Origin: Immersiella caudata
Taxonomy: Eukaryota > Ascomycota > Sordariomycetes > Sordariales > Lasiosphaeriaceae
DNA: 64,000 nt
NCBI GenBank assembly: GCA_030512335.1
Contig: JAULSU010000002.1
Location: 2,046,001-2,110,000, forward strand
Direction of reading: 5' to 3'
The notes under the pieces are model-generated. The model was not told where the DNA came from and ran no database searches. It saw nothing but the letters and a program-made list of their open reading frames with translations. The translations under genes and the position numbers were made by a program. How positions within the stretch are numbered: the first letter of the stretch is position 1; every line of letters starts with the position of its first letter. This document shows, in pieces, positions 1 to 11,763 of the stretch.

Positions 1-3000
1 CTTGCAGCTTGACCAGTGGAAGCGGAACAAACTCACTGCTGACGAACATGGAAGAGCATGCGCGAGCCCACCTGGCCCCGCGCGCAAAGAACAGGAGCAT
101 CACGCAGAGCCTCAATGTTCAGTTAGCCGATATTAGGGGCATGCAACGACCAGACAATTCGAAACGTTCCCTTTATCGCGGTAACAGAAACGCGGCCAGC
201 ACAGCAGTGTGCGCACCGGTCAGGTTCAAGACGGTTCCCTTTTCGGAAAAAAGAGACGAGCATGATTCCTCCACCCCCACCCCTCGAGCGTCGAGCACAG
301 GCCTCTCGGCTGTCCAACAGCAGCATCCTTGGCGGGGATCCTCCCGTCATTGGCAGATCAAGCCTTTTGTTCGCTCATCGTTTCACCCCCGAAACTGTTT
401 GCCAGTCTGGCAGTAGCAAGGCAGAATTGAACGTTGCTGCATCGACAAACTGCGACTGGCAGCAGTCAATGGCGGGATTGAATGCCTGAGGTGATTGTCG
501 GAGCGTGATTCGACGGGGAAGCTCAGTCGGTAGACGGAAATCTGGGGTGTTGCTATTTTAGCATCCATTAATTACCAACTCCGAAGCAGTACAGGACCTT
601 GACCCCTGAAGGCACACGGACATTGGCCAACGCCCAATAGATCAGGTTGGGCACAGGGTATATTTCTTGCGCGGATCGGGGAATGATCTTGAGCCGCACT
701 TTACACCACGATATCAAAGGTCACCACGGAACAAGCCGTTTTGACTTTGCGCAGACGAGATTACCTCCAAGCAAGGCAATGCGGAGTTCACGGATATCGG
801 CGCTTCGAGGTCGGGATGAGAAAAGAAAAAAAAAGGATCCTATCATCGACCAGATCTTGCAACAGAAGGTTAGACACAGCTCCAATACGGGGCATGGAAC
901 ATTGGGCGACGACAGGAGAAGGACGCCCTCTCAAGTCACCCTGCGCAGTCGATCGGTATGGCTTGTTGGTGTTGGTTGAACCTTGTGGCGCAGCCCCACG
1001 ACTGACAGCACCTCGGGTCTCAACCCAGACACACACAGAGTGTCGACCGAATGAATCGATCACTTGGCACAATTCTTCCGGATCACTGTTTCCGGAATCA
1101 CATCAGTCGCAGTCTCATCAAGAGGATCAGCCGAATAGCTTCTCTTGCAGGGCGCACCGTGAGCTACCTAGCTCTAAGGTCATGTGGCAGCGAGGGGTTG
1201 GGGCGGAGGACTCCCTCTCCACACCACTTTGCAGTGCTTGGGGCCCCCATGGAACTTTTCCTTTCCCCTCACTACCCTTCGTCCCCACATCCATCTCGTC
1301 CCAGGGAATCGACTGGGGCAACTTTCCTGTCCCACCCGGAGTCTTCTCCGTCACGTACCTGAACCCAGCCTCAATCGGGGCCTGGATGGGGCAGTGAAAG
1401 GCAAGACAGTCCCGATGTAACCCGATGGCCTAAATTTGGACACACCCACACATCGCAGATCTACAAACACACCCTCAGTTCAAGGATCCCGCCAACCTAG
1501 AGATCGTTCAATCAATTTTGCAAAATCGCGTTGCAGGACCCGACTGGATATTGAATGGCAGCAATGACACTGACACTGATCGGAACGCTGGCGGGAGGAG
1601 ACCGCCACCGCATCAACACATTTACAGGCTTGCAGTGACTTGCCAGAAAAGGGGCTTCCCGTGTCCCGCCCGTAGACACAAGCACAGCGGAAACCTCCAC
1701 CGGCAGCGAGATGGCGTCTCGCGAAGCCCAAGGTTGGTGGGATGGCGCAGAGGGTTTGGGGGTTTGGGGAACACCCACATGTCAACGCGGATCATATCAT
1801 ATTTACTGATATAGGGCTGCTGTGCCCGCATCATCGTCTGGGTAAAACACCCCTATGACGATATTTCCGCAACGGACAGGTCTTCGGGCACCTCGCACGA
1901 TACACCGCTGCGGGCGTTTGTTGCTCGGCTCACCTAGCTAGCCAACCCTCTCGTCAGGTGCCCACAGACAGGGCAGTTATTCCTAGACGACGCGGCCTGC
2001 GCTGGAGGAAGTTACGAAGCGTTGTTGCGTTCTAGGCCTCGCTTGCCCTTTCGGCATGAGGGACATCCCCACGACCGTGGCATTCTCCATGCGCATTTGG
2101 ATGATGCGGGCTCCCCCCACCAGCAACAGGACCATCCATCCACAAATGCGGAGAGGGTCACTCATCCTCATTGGGTGCGCAAGCTTCGTATTGCTGCAAA
2201 TGTCTTGGATCGCATCCTCATCCGTCTCCCCTCACATGAGACGTCTCGGTCGACAACCGTATCGCAACACTCGTAGTGGGGAAACATGCAACCTGCCGTC
2301 TTGTCCCTCATTTGGTTTCCCCGCCGTGTGGGAAGGAAATGTGGCAGGAAAGAGACAGTTCTGTCTCGGGACCCAGGGGCCATCCCAGGCGCGCACCAAA
2401 AGACAATTGCCCAGCGACGAGACAAGCGCAAAATAGTAGCACGGGAGCGTTATCGACATGGAGGACCAGCCATCATGGATCCGTGGTTCCCGTCTCGACA
2501 GCCAGGAAGCCAGGTTGCGCTCGTTTGGGCGCAGGAATAACAGGAACGTTGCCGATGCCCCTGTTCATTTCGTGCCATGGACCGCGGATGGCGTCCGAGT
2601 TGCCTTTTCGTCGCAGGAGGACGTTGCAGTGGGGGACCGGGACGATGTGGCCCGGACAGCTGCCCTGTCCCAGCGGGCTGGTTCGGGAGTCCCAAGGCAG
2701 TGTGCCACACAGGAGAGCGGTCCTCCCCTTCCCCGAGGGCTGCCGCTAAAAATCCCCCGGAAAGAGGTGACAGGAGACGGGGAACGACACAGGGTCCTTC
2801 GAAATGATGGAATCATTACACGAGAGCATGTGTCTCCCCCGAGACAGAAACAGGTTCGGGGACTGCTGCAGAGACAAAAGCCACTCGGGGAAGTCCTGGC
2901 TCCGGCCGCCTTGATTGGCAGGAAGACGAGCATTGGAATGTTGACCAGAAACATTCAAATCAAGTCTCGGTTCGCCGTTCCCCGCGCGGCAGTTGTCTCT

Positions 3001-6000
3001 GGACGATGAGTCTCGGTTGACAGGAGCTCGATTTTGATAAACCCAACAGAGAGGGCGTCGCGGCTGCGCTGATCCCTTAGCTTTGTTGGCTTGTTCCCGG
3101 GGATCTGGATCGCTGCTTTGCCTCCTTCCTACTGGAGCATAGCGCTCCAAGTGGCTCTAAAACTCCCGGCCGATCGGGTGGTGCCCGTGGGGCCTGAGGA
3201 GCAGCCCAATGCCCGCCGAGGGTCCACGCAGGGAGAGACAGGGTGTCGCAACATGCAATGGCAGCCTGCACGCCTAAATCTTCCCAAGATGTGCTAGTCG
3301 GCTTGTGTCCCTTCAAATCTCGCTCGTTGCTCAAAGTGCTGCTGGGCAGGGAATGCAAAAATGTCCCTGATGCGACTGGACGTGGCCCCTGGGGTCCCCC
3401 CCTCGCCCAAGGTGGGAAAAAGATACATTGGAATCGGAAGCTGGCTGGTGCTGGGGAGGTGGATCGACATGGATCGTGAAGCCAAGATCAAGTCATGCCT
3501 TGTGGCCAGACCACACGTGCGATATCTCTCTTGCTTCTTTCGTTCACATTTTTCCTTTTCTTGCAAGGTTTCCTCCTGCGTGTTTGGCGAGGAAACGCGC
3601 CTCGAACGCACGCACGCACGCACCCCCTGGATGAGACAAGGGTGTGCTTGCTTTGCAAGGCATCACGGGGACAACGCGGTCTAGAACCTCATTTCTTGGC
3701 GCTTCGCGACAAGATTGCGCACGACGAGAAACAATTATTGGGAGCAAGCCCGGGGTTGTCCAATTCATTCCTGTGGTGAACCCTGGCTGAAGGCAAGATT
3801 TCTGACAGGCGGAAATACCGCTGCGTGTAAGAAATGTGGTGTGATATGGGCACTTGCAGGACACTCAACACGCACTGTCAGTAGCTGGTTGCATCCGGGG
3901 ATGCATGTATCCTGCATGGAGGCTTGAGGGGAGCGGTAAATGCCGACGCAGTCGCCGGCACTCCGCGCGGGAGGAAAGGGTTCTGGACTTGAGCCTTGAG
4001 GCCCCTGAACTGCTGGTTAGTCGCTGGGTGGCCGGTCCGAGATGAGGCCTATGCGATGCGGTTGGGGGTCAGGTCTTCTTGTTTCTTTTGGCCGGTCTTA
4101 TCGTGGCATAGGCGCTGGGAGCCTCGTGTTGGCCGTGTGTGAGACGAGAAGGATTATCGGACACACCTGCGAGCATTGAGTCGGCGTACGCAGTGCGTGC
4201 CTACCTGAGCGGGAAAAACAAAAAGGAGAAGCATGGTTGAGTAGGTACTTAGCGGGCAGGTATTGGACGGCAAGCCGCGGCACACATAGGTGCTTCCTGC
4301 TGCTGCTGGCGAGTATTCGATACCCTACTTGCAGTACCTGCTCTCTTGAAGGGTCTACCGCAAGGCTGCGGCAACTCCCCCGCTTCTGATATTCCCTTTT
4401 CCTGCCGCTGGCGTTTTGCCTCTATGTATGGCGGTTGTCTAGGCCTCTCAGTGAGGGACAGATGTTCCCTACCCGCCCGCCTGCCCGAAAGTTCCAGGTT
4501 CCAGACCCGCGGGTTGAAAGCGGCCTCATATCGTCGTGAAACATGCGCCTCCCTACGGCATCTACCTGGTGGTTGGACTGCTGGCCTGACCTGACCTGAT
4601 CTGATACCGTTGGTGCTGGTCTGGACTGGACCGGTATGCATCCCTTTTGTGCGTCTTGTCGGGCTTGGAGGGAGCGACGGCATGACAAGTCAGCCACCAC
4701 GCGTGCTGGGGTTGTTATTGGGCGGGGAGCGCCTTGGGCAGGTGTCAGGCGGGTGTGGGGATTGGTTCGATGCGGGAGCCGTGGTGTTGTGCAGAACGGG
4801 TTGGAAGAAAGGGGCAATTGGGGTGTCGATCGGTGGTGGGATGGTAGCTGGGTGAGGGAGGGAGGGGATGATTGGTGATGATTTGGTGATGCTCTCGGAT
4901 GCGAGGTGGCTTTTAGTTGTTGGCTTGGATGTATCTAGTTACGAGGGATGAGGATTGGGGTTAGCGAAGGGGGTTGGGATGTGGACTATATGGAGGCTGT
5001 CATATTGGCCTTGCCTGAACTGCTTCGGCCAACACTGCTGATGGCTTCCAGGTATGAGGGTCGATTGGGCGTTGAGTCCGACCCTTTCAGATGACTTATG
5101 CATGGGTGCATCTTGTGGGCAGCGGGACGAGTTTGCCAGGTTGACGCTGGGATATTGTTGTTGACTGGTTTGGCTTTGTTCTTGTATTCAATATTGTGAG
5201 CCTGCATCAGCATCAGAAGGACGGCCGTTTGCAACTGAGCGGTATATAGGGGCACCTTAACAGAGCCCCGACGAGCAACCTTGGTACATACCTACGGTGA
5301 GAGTTACTGTGACGTTCCTGGCCTCGAATCCCCCGTGAGGATTACACTAGGCCATCTTTTCAAGACTTTTGTCCTTCTCTCGTTCAAGGTACATGGGCCT
5401 TGTTTAGAGCGGTCTTCGATCCGAACTGCAAGCTCGAGCCCCTTAGCCCCTTGGACAACATTCAAGAACACTAGCCAGTCAGTGAATTTGTTGACTAGCG
5501 GCAAGAACTGAACACACTCGGAAGACCACAATCACTAGGGTGGTTTTGGTCCGACGGCAGGGTTCCTGTTTTTATCATGTCTTGACGGGCAAGGAAGAAG
5601 AGTCAGGGGAAGAGGTTCGACAACAATACAGAACAAGCAAATCAACCCCAAGCAACCTAACGCACTCTAGATCAAAGCACAAGGGCATTACAAATATTCC
5701 GAACGGATAGATCCCTGGTATCCTTCTACCTTCCCCCAGGAGGGCGCTGTTAACCCCTACTTCGAAGTCTGGGGAGGTAGTGTGACTTGCTTCAGCAGTG
5801 GCGAATTTTCAAATGTTCCAGTGTCTTGGAAGCTGCAAATCATAGATCCAAACAACGTCTGAACTCGTTGATTGAGACACAGGACTCGTGCCATAGGAAA
5901 AGTGTCGCTTACGACCACCTGAAACTAGGGTTAGTCGTTGCATACGACTTCACAATGGGGACGGAAACCTTGGAAGACGAGATTAGGCATACCGCTCCAT

Positions 6001-6619
6001 GCGATATGGGCGAGTGAAGGACAGGCAACCAAGTCCGAGAAAGGACCAACAAAGCCACCAAAGAGCATCCGGATACCTTCGTCATGTTCGGCCGCTAGCC
6101 AAGTCCACACGTCCATTCGACACCACCGCCCTCAATAGCAATGCCGAGCTCAACACCCTGAAACCCCCTATCTTCGGCGCATACTCGTGAGCATCCCACA
6201 CCGAAAGGAGGACATGCTTCTCAACCACCGCGAAGCGAGTGCAGTGGTAAGTAATTTTATTCAACGAGCCAATCTGTTGTGCTATCGAGTATTTACAACA
6301 CATGACCGGCGGCTCCTTAGATGTTTGACTGCGGCTTTGATATGCCATCCCTAACCATCGCTGTCAAGTATCTGGCGCTGTGGCAAAGCCCCTAGTCCGA
6401 TAATCATCGTCAAGAGTTCGCCTTGCTCAGGGGCAAGACTGCTCTGGCGCCCTTGCATCGCCGACATGCTACTTTTCACGCATGCTGAAATAAGCAAATC
6501 CCCCAGAACGCCATTCGCCTGTCCATACTTCACGCAAACCAACCAGCCAGTTGAACACCGAGTAATGAGAGAAGGACTCGAGCAGAGCACTGAACGATAC
6601 CATAATGCGACCTCCTTGC
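1..6619. other. gene-free stretch left of NOP1
   Basis: I see no supportable gene in these 6.6 kb. Open frames up to about 218 codons occur on both strands. They overlap each other, have no recognisable domains and read like translated GC-rich non-coding DNA. The base composition is not AT-rich, so this does not look like RIP-degraded transposon remains. The last few hundred bases probably hold the NOP1 3' untranslated region. A gene lying left of the window could have its promoter here. A short ACGC microsatellite lies at 3606-3623. Confidence 0.6.
3606..3623. repeat. (ACGC)n microsatellite
   Basis: Four and a half perfect tandem ACGC units lie in non-coding DNA. The run is short and probably arose by slippage. 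Confidence 0.8.
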
Positions 6620-7913
6620 TCAGCCCTCAAACTCCTTCTGGAGGTACACGCACGATACCATGGCGTGGTCACGCTCATACGGTTCGAGGGTAAGCTGCTC
6701 CTTGGGGAAGAACTTATCTTCCCTGAGCTTCTGAACTTCGCTGGCGAACACCTGCTCAGGGGGAGCTGTGCTGTCAATGCAGCTGGCCTTGATCGAAATG
6801 AGGACACCACCACCCTGCTTGAGGAACAGCCTTGCGTTCAGACCAACAATGCTGTGGAAAACAATTAGCCTCTGGTTCTTGGGTGGCCATATAGGCATCG
6901 TGACGACTCACCGAGCTTGATCGGGCTGAGCAACGTCGGCAAAGATCACATCAACCATTGGGAGGAGCATCCTGTAGGACATGGGCTTGCGGGCATCTTC
7001 GACGATCGGGATGACGTTTGTCCTGCGGGTCGCCATGTTGATGAGATCTCTTCCGGATCGGTGGGAGAACTCGACAGCCTTGTGCCAACGTTAGGATAGT
7101 TTTCATATCGGTTGCTTGGATTCTTACGTAGACGGAGCCAGTAGGGCCGACAATGTCGGCAACGTGGGAGACTGAGGTTCCGGAGGCAGCACCGAGGTAA
7201 AGGACCTTGGAACCGGGCTTCATATAGATATTCTCGAGACCGCCCAGGATACCGGCAGCAATCTTCGATCGGCTGCGTAAAGTTAGCAACAGTCCCGTGA
7301 ACACGAATGAACTCTACTGACAAAGGATTCCAAATGCGGTATTCGGTCTTCGTCGAGGCACCGCTCTCATCCTTGGCGCCCTCAACGGAAATCCTCTTCT
7401 CGCCGTAGACAGACTCTCCAGGAACAAGGTTGGCAGTTGCGAGGAGATCTTCCTTTCCACCGCGAGCGACGAAAACGCCCTTGTGACGATGGGGCTCGAC
7501 GATGACCTTCTTGCCTCCAGCACCGCCAGCAGCGCCGCCACGGCCTCCGCCACGGCCACCACGACCGCGAGGCGCACCACGGCCACCACCACCGCCACGG
7601 GGAGCACCGCGACCTGCGTCAGTCTGTTAGCCATACTGATCACACAGCTACCTCCAAGGACCAAAGAAAGCCGGCTCATGTTCCCCTGCCGTTCAGGAGC
7701 GAAGCGCTGTTGCGACAAGGTTTGTTGCCAGGTGCTGTCGCTAGGATCGCTATCAGAATGAAAAGAAGATAGAGACTTACCGCCTCCGCCGCGACCACCA
7801 CGGCCTCCAAAGCCCCCAGCACCACCACGTCCACCACCGCGACCGCCGCGATCGCCACCACGGAAACCACCTCCACCACGGCCACCGCCTCGTCCACCTC
7901 GCTCGAAGCCCAT
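6620..7913 (-). CDS. NOP1: fibrillarin, C/D snoRNP 2'-O-methyltransferase
   Basis: Model: complement(join(6620..6851,6912..7078,7128..7272,7322..7613,7781..7913)), 322 aa. Fibrillarin is the catalytic subunit of box C/D snoRNPs in the nucleolus. It 2'-O-methylates rRNA, and the family also methylates a histone H2A glutamine. Residues 1 to about 75 form a Gly/Arg-rich GAR domain made of RGG units. The fibrillarin core starts near VIVEPHRHKGVFVARG, and the SAM-binding strand-loop VLYLGAASGTSVSHVAD lies near residues 165-181. All four introns have GT..AG ends, and reading frame and family conservation continue across each junction, for example WNPF|RSK. The length matches fungal fibrillarins. 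The start is the first ATG of the GAR domain. The gene is divergent from RPL17, which suggests co-regulated ribosome production. Family assignment is essentially certain. Exon edges are inferred. Confidence 0.97.
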
Positions 7914-8435
7914 CGTGATGTTGTTAGAATTAAATGTAGAAATACGTGCTTCCGATGCGTTCTGTCGCCGTCAACAGTATCAAGTTGACTTGCTGGTGTT
8001 GTGCGGCGAACAATTGGTATCGATGCGCGACCTTACCTCGATATTCTCAAGGAGCTTTGGAGCTGCTGTAAATTTTCGTCTCCAGAAAAAAGAATAGTGG
8101 GTCCCGAAGCAACTTTAGTTTTTCTCGGTCGGCGAATGATCCGCCGATAAGCCCACCCCGCCACCGGTCACCGCCAATCAACGCGTCCAAATTGGTCTGC
8201 TGGAACGCTACCAGACTTTCGTGGTTCTTTCCAGGCCAGGTGTTAGAACTCTAGCAGTCTGCCCCACAGCCCTTCGCTTCCGTTGCGCTTGCATTTCCCG
8301 CCTGGCCCGTGCACTCACCTCCCACAGAGCCCTAACTAATCGAAAATCGAATTGGGCAACCAAAATTTACGAGACTTGTTCATTTGCACCAAACCACAAC
8401 ACCGTCGATTCCAGCCTCATCGACAACCAGCCAAG
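7914..8435. promoter_or_regulatory. bidirectional NOP1/RPL17 promoter
   Basis: These 522 bp separate the start codons of two divergent ribosome-production genes and must hold both promoters and both 5' leaders. A telomere-repeat-like AGCCCTAA lies at 8328-8335, about 100 bp before the RPL17 ATG. CCCTAA motifs of the Tbf1 type are known from ribosomal-protein promoters of several fungi. Its role here is inference. A CGACAA element sits at 8421-8426, just before the start. No gene is visible inside. Confidence 0.7.
8328..8335 (+). promoter_or_regulatory. telomere-repeat-like AGCCCTAA motif
   Basis: The octamer contains CCCTAA, the binding core of Tbf1-type Myb proteins that activate ribosomal-protein genes in, for example, Candida albicans. 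It lies between NOP1 and RPL17 near the RPL17 transcript start. One copy alone is weak evidence. Confidence 0.4.
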
Positions 8436-9394
8436 ATGGTGAGTACCCATTGCGAGCATAGAATTCAACCCGATTACACGACCCCACGAAGATTGGAAAG
8501 AATCTGCCATTTTGGGCGCTGGATGAGCGTTTGCCAAAATGCTCAACCTTTTCGCGATCGCACATGCCGCTCCACGATGAATCCCTCGCTGACCGCGGAT
8601 TTTTTTTGCACGACTATAGGTTCGGTACGCTGCCCAAGAGATCGCCCCGGCGAAGTCCGCCCGCTCCCGTGGCTCCTACCTCCGTGTTTCTTTCAAGAAC
8701 ACCCGCGAGACTGCCCAGGCCATCAACGGCTGGAAGCTCGCTCGTGCCCAGAAGTTCCTCGAGAACGTCCTTGAGAAGAAGGAGGCTGTCCCCATGAGAC
8801 GTTACTGCGGCAGCATCGGCCGGACCGCGCAAGGTACGATTTGATATCCACGGGGTCCGTTTGCGACTTGGTCCGGTTTGCTTGGTTTTTTTTGGGAACG
8901 GGAATTGGTGGTACCAGGGAATGCGGCTTGCCAGACCAAAGCGGATTGGGAACGAACGGAAGTTCAAGGTCATTGCTGACGATTTCGGCAACAGGCAAGC
9001 AGTTCGGTGTCACCCGCGCCCGCTGGCCGGTCAAGTCCGCCGAGTTCCTCCTCGGTCTCCTCAAGAACGCCGAGTCCAATGCCGATGCCAAGGGTCTCGA
9101 CACTGGCAACCTGATCGTCAAGCACATCCAGGTCAACCAGGCCCCCAAGCAGCGCCGCCGCACATACCGCGCTCACGGTCGTGTACGTCTTAAACTTGTT
9201 GAGGTCGGGCTGAAGTTCTGGGAGACTAACAATTCTCGTAGATCAACCCCTACATGTCCAACCCCTGCCACATCGAGCTCATCCTCACCGAGGCTGAGGA
9301 GACCGTTCAGAAGTCGGAGGCCGTTGTTCGTGAGGAGCACCTTACCTCCAGGCAGCGTGGTGTCCGTGTCCGCCAGGCGATCGCTTCCGCATAG
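8436..9394 (+). CDS. RPL17: 60S ribosomal protein L17 (uL22)
   Basis: Model: join(8436..8438,8620..8833,8995..9182,9242..9394), 185 aa. It is a large-subunit protein of the uL22 family lining the peptide exit tunnel. The first exon is only the ATG, followed directly by GTGAGT. Exon 2 then reads VRYAAQEIAPAKSARSRG. Family stretches are clear throughout, such as RRYCGSIGRTAQGKQFG, RARWPVKSAEFLLGLL and APKQRRRTYRAHGRINPYM, up to a C-terminal RQAIASA. All junctions are in phase, and 185 residues matches the eukaryotic family. Placing an intron immediately after the start codon is common in highly expressed fungal genes. An AATAAA at 9531-9536 is a plausible poly(A) signal. The gene is divergent from NOP1. 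Confidence 0.97.
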
Positions 9395-9530
9395 ATTTAA
9401 GGGCTGGTAGTGGCGATTGGGTGGGGGTCATTTTGAGGGCTTGATATCTTCCGGAACGGTGTACCGCGTGCATGGCATTTTTCGGGTCAAGGCTACGATT
9501 CCACAGAAAAGGGATCGTTCATGAATACTC

Positions 9531-9536
9531 AATAAA
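9531..9536 (+). terminator. AATAAA polyadenylation signal of RPL17
   Basis: A perfect AATAAA lies 137 nt after the RPL17 stop codon, a reasonable distance for a fungal 3' UTR. The convergent UCH37-like gene ends at 9915, so the 520-bp gap 9395-9914 holds two 3' ends and nothing else I can see. Confidence 0.55.
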
Positions 9537-9914
9537 AGGATCATTGAGAACATGAAATGCGGCCCAGCGCCCACAAGGAGCTGAAACTCATGTGTATATG
9601 CTTGACATCTCAGGCTAGCTGGGGTATCCGAAGAGACGGGTCCTTCATAGGTCCTCAACTCAGGGCAACGTAATGCGCATGACTTGTACCGAAGATGGCA
9701 AGAGAAAATGGGTGACCGGCATGGCGTCCAATGAATTCAAAGATACCTTATTCCTTTACTTTCACAACCTTCATTTTGTGGTATGAAGTACTGGGCCAGG
9801 GCTTTTTCCAGTGCGGAGGACACATGCTCGCTTCCCGAGGCGGGATCTGCTGTTAAGTGGCATCCCTTATGCGCGCTACCGATCTCAACACTGTCAAGAT
9901 CACCTCAAACCCAC

Positions 9915-11058
9915 TTAACCCTCCATCTCGACATCCTGTCCCGCACCACCACCAGACCCCTTCTTCCGCTCTTCTATCCTCTTCTTCATCTTGCTCGTAG
10001 CATCCACCACCCACTTCTGATACGCCACATCCCCACCCTCCTTCAGCTTCGCAGCAACCACCCCTTTCAGCACCTCACCCGCAAAACCAACAAAGTTGTG
10101 TCTGCGCAGCGCATTCTCAAACTGCCAGTCCTTCCGCTTGCGCTCCTCCCTCGCCAGCAACTCAAAATCGCCAATCTCCCTCGCCCGAATACGCAAGTCC
10201 CGCACCATAGCCAGAAGATTGAACCGGATCTCCGTAGCATCGTACCGCGCAATGCGGCGCTGCAGCACCTCCATCACCTTCGTCGGGAACTCGTCCTGGC
10301 TGCACGTCCCGTGGCTGATCGGCGCCGGCTGCAATCCATCCAGCTCGTAGAGTGTCCCGTTGATGGGCGTATAGGCAATGAAATGGAACGCATCGTCGCT
10401 CTCATCTGACGTGCGCTGCGTCTCGTCCACAAACGGACTGCTCTTGGAAAAGCTATTGTGCACATCGCGAATGAGCTCTGAGTTGGACAGCGCCTCGCCA
10501 CGGAACTCTGGGGGAAGGACCATGGTGAACTCGCGGAAGTCGCGCAGGCTAGGGCCGACGTCGATGTGGGCGGCTTCGCCGCCACCGGCGGAGGGATCAG
10601 TTTTGTTGAGCAGGACGCTCAGCAAGGCTTGGGTGCCGCAGGCATTTTGGATGGTCTGGGCGGCGAAGAAGAGGTTCTCAGAGGCTTCGTTGTCAAAGAC
10701 GCCGTCGAGGGGTTTGTCACCGGCGTGGTAGGGTGTGTCGGTGGGGAATTTGAAGAGAAAGATGACGCCATAAACAGGGTGCAGCTGGGCAAGGGCGTCA
10801 GGGTCGAGGGAGAGAAGCTCTTCGAATTGGACGTCTTTGACGCCGAGGTTGTCTAGGAGGTATGTGAAGACACCCTGTGAAAGGGAAAAACTAGGGTATC
10901 AGTAATATGGCTAGGTGGTGAGAACCTCTCATGGCAGACGCACCGCATCGGACTCAACTGTGATTCGTTGCTTAGCTGTATTGCTGCTTGGGGCGGTGCG
11001 GTGCAGCGCACGACCGACATTGCTGATGCTACTCACTAGTATTCCAGCCGCCACTCAT
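9915..11058 (-). CDS. ubiquitin C-terminal hydrolase, UCH37/UCHL5 type
   Basis: Model: complement(join(9915..10874,10944..10957,11037..11058)), 331 aa. It is a peptidase C12 cysteine deubiquitinase. Family members trim ubiquitin chains at the 26S proteasome (via Rpn13) or at INO80. The N-terminus MSGGWNTIESDAGVFTYLL aligns with UCHL5. Catalytic residues are visible: oxyanion Gln85 and Cys91 in QTIQNACGTQ, His176 in AFHFIAY and Asp191 in LYELDGL. The spacing fits UCH37, and the C-terminal extension (about 230-331, Lys-rich helical, acidic end) corresponds to its ULD tail. Exon 2 is a 14-nt micro-exon. It is needed to join the start exon to the domain in frame, and all sites are GT..AG. It is convergent with RPL17. 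A UCH-L1/L3-type identity is less likely because those lack the tail. Confidence 0.93.
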
Positions 11059-11763
11059 CTTGATGTTGTAGACCGCACTGCGGTCAGACGCTGCTGGTCA
11101 GGCAACAGTAATTGTTGAGATTGGTTGTGTTTGAGAAGCGAAGAGGTGTGGGGGCGGTGGGCAAGTTGAAATATCGAGTTTGGAATGATCAAGTCGCCAC
11201 AAGCTGTTTGGAGCTTCCAGCTGGCTCTGAACAGAGTTATGTGTCGTCAAATCTCCGGGTCCACGCGAAACAGAAGTCAACGAGGCGACGGCAGACAACA
11301 CAAAACACGGGATGAAATTTCAGGATGAAGCATCCATCAAGGTCGGTTTACGTCGCTTGTTGATAAGATAAGAAGCTGCAGGTGAGCTTTGGTGAAGGTT
11401 CGGGAAAAAGTGGGACGGCACGTTACGAACCAACGACACCACAAACTGCCGGGTCCCGTTGTAACGGTATTGTCACTCATGAGGCGAGTAAGAATGCATT
11501 GTTGTGCTTTCCCTTTATATATGGCCTTTAGACTACAAAAATCAACATTACAGCAGCTCATCCGTTCATTTCTCATAAAAGCCCGGCTACTTCCAAGAAT
11601 CAAGACGGAAACCAATACCACAAAAATCGTGACCTCATATGGCAGACGTAAAGAAGCGCTTGAATCTTGTCCAGCTCTCCTTCCACCGAAGCTCTTCCAT
11701 GGGCTCTGTAGTGTAGGAAGTCATGCGCGGCCCTCTTGATAAGGCATCTCGGTGCCTTGCTTG
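11059..11763. other. intergenic gap between UCH37-like gene and azgA-like permease
   Basis: These 705 bp hold the UCH37-like promoter and the azgA-like 3' end, since both genes are on the minus strand. I see no gene, RNA or repeat. Around 11500-11640 it is AT-richer than the surroundings, as expected near fungal 3' ends. Confidence 0.55.

Noticed and set aside
741..1397. 218-codon open frame on the plus strand
   Set aside because: No domain, low-complexity composition, overlapping open frames on other strands and no splice-supported extension. It looks like non-coding DNA read in frame.
5300..5340. tRNA-like B-box stretch (GCCTCGAATCCCC)
   Set aside because: No matching A box, acceptor stem or cloverleaf around it. 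I found no tRNA anywhere in the window by eye.
7614..8994. Possible intronic C/D snoRNAs in the longer introns of NOP1 and RPL17
   Set aside because: I looked for RTGATGA and CTGA boxes. Only near-matches occur (ACGATGA and GTGATCA) without proper box spacing or terminal stems.
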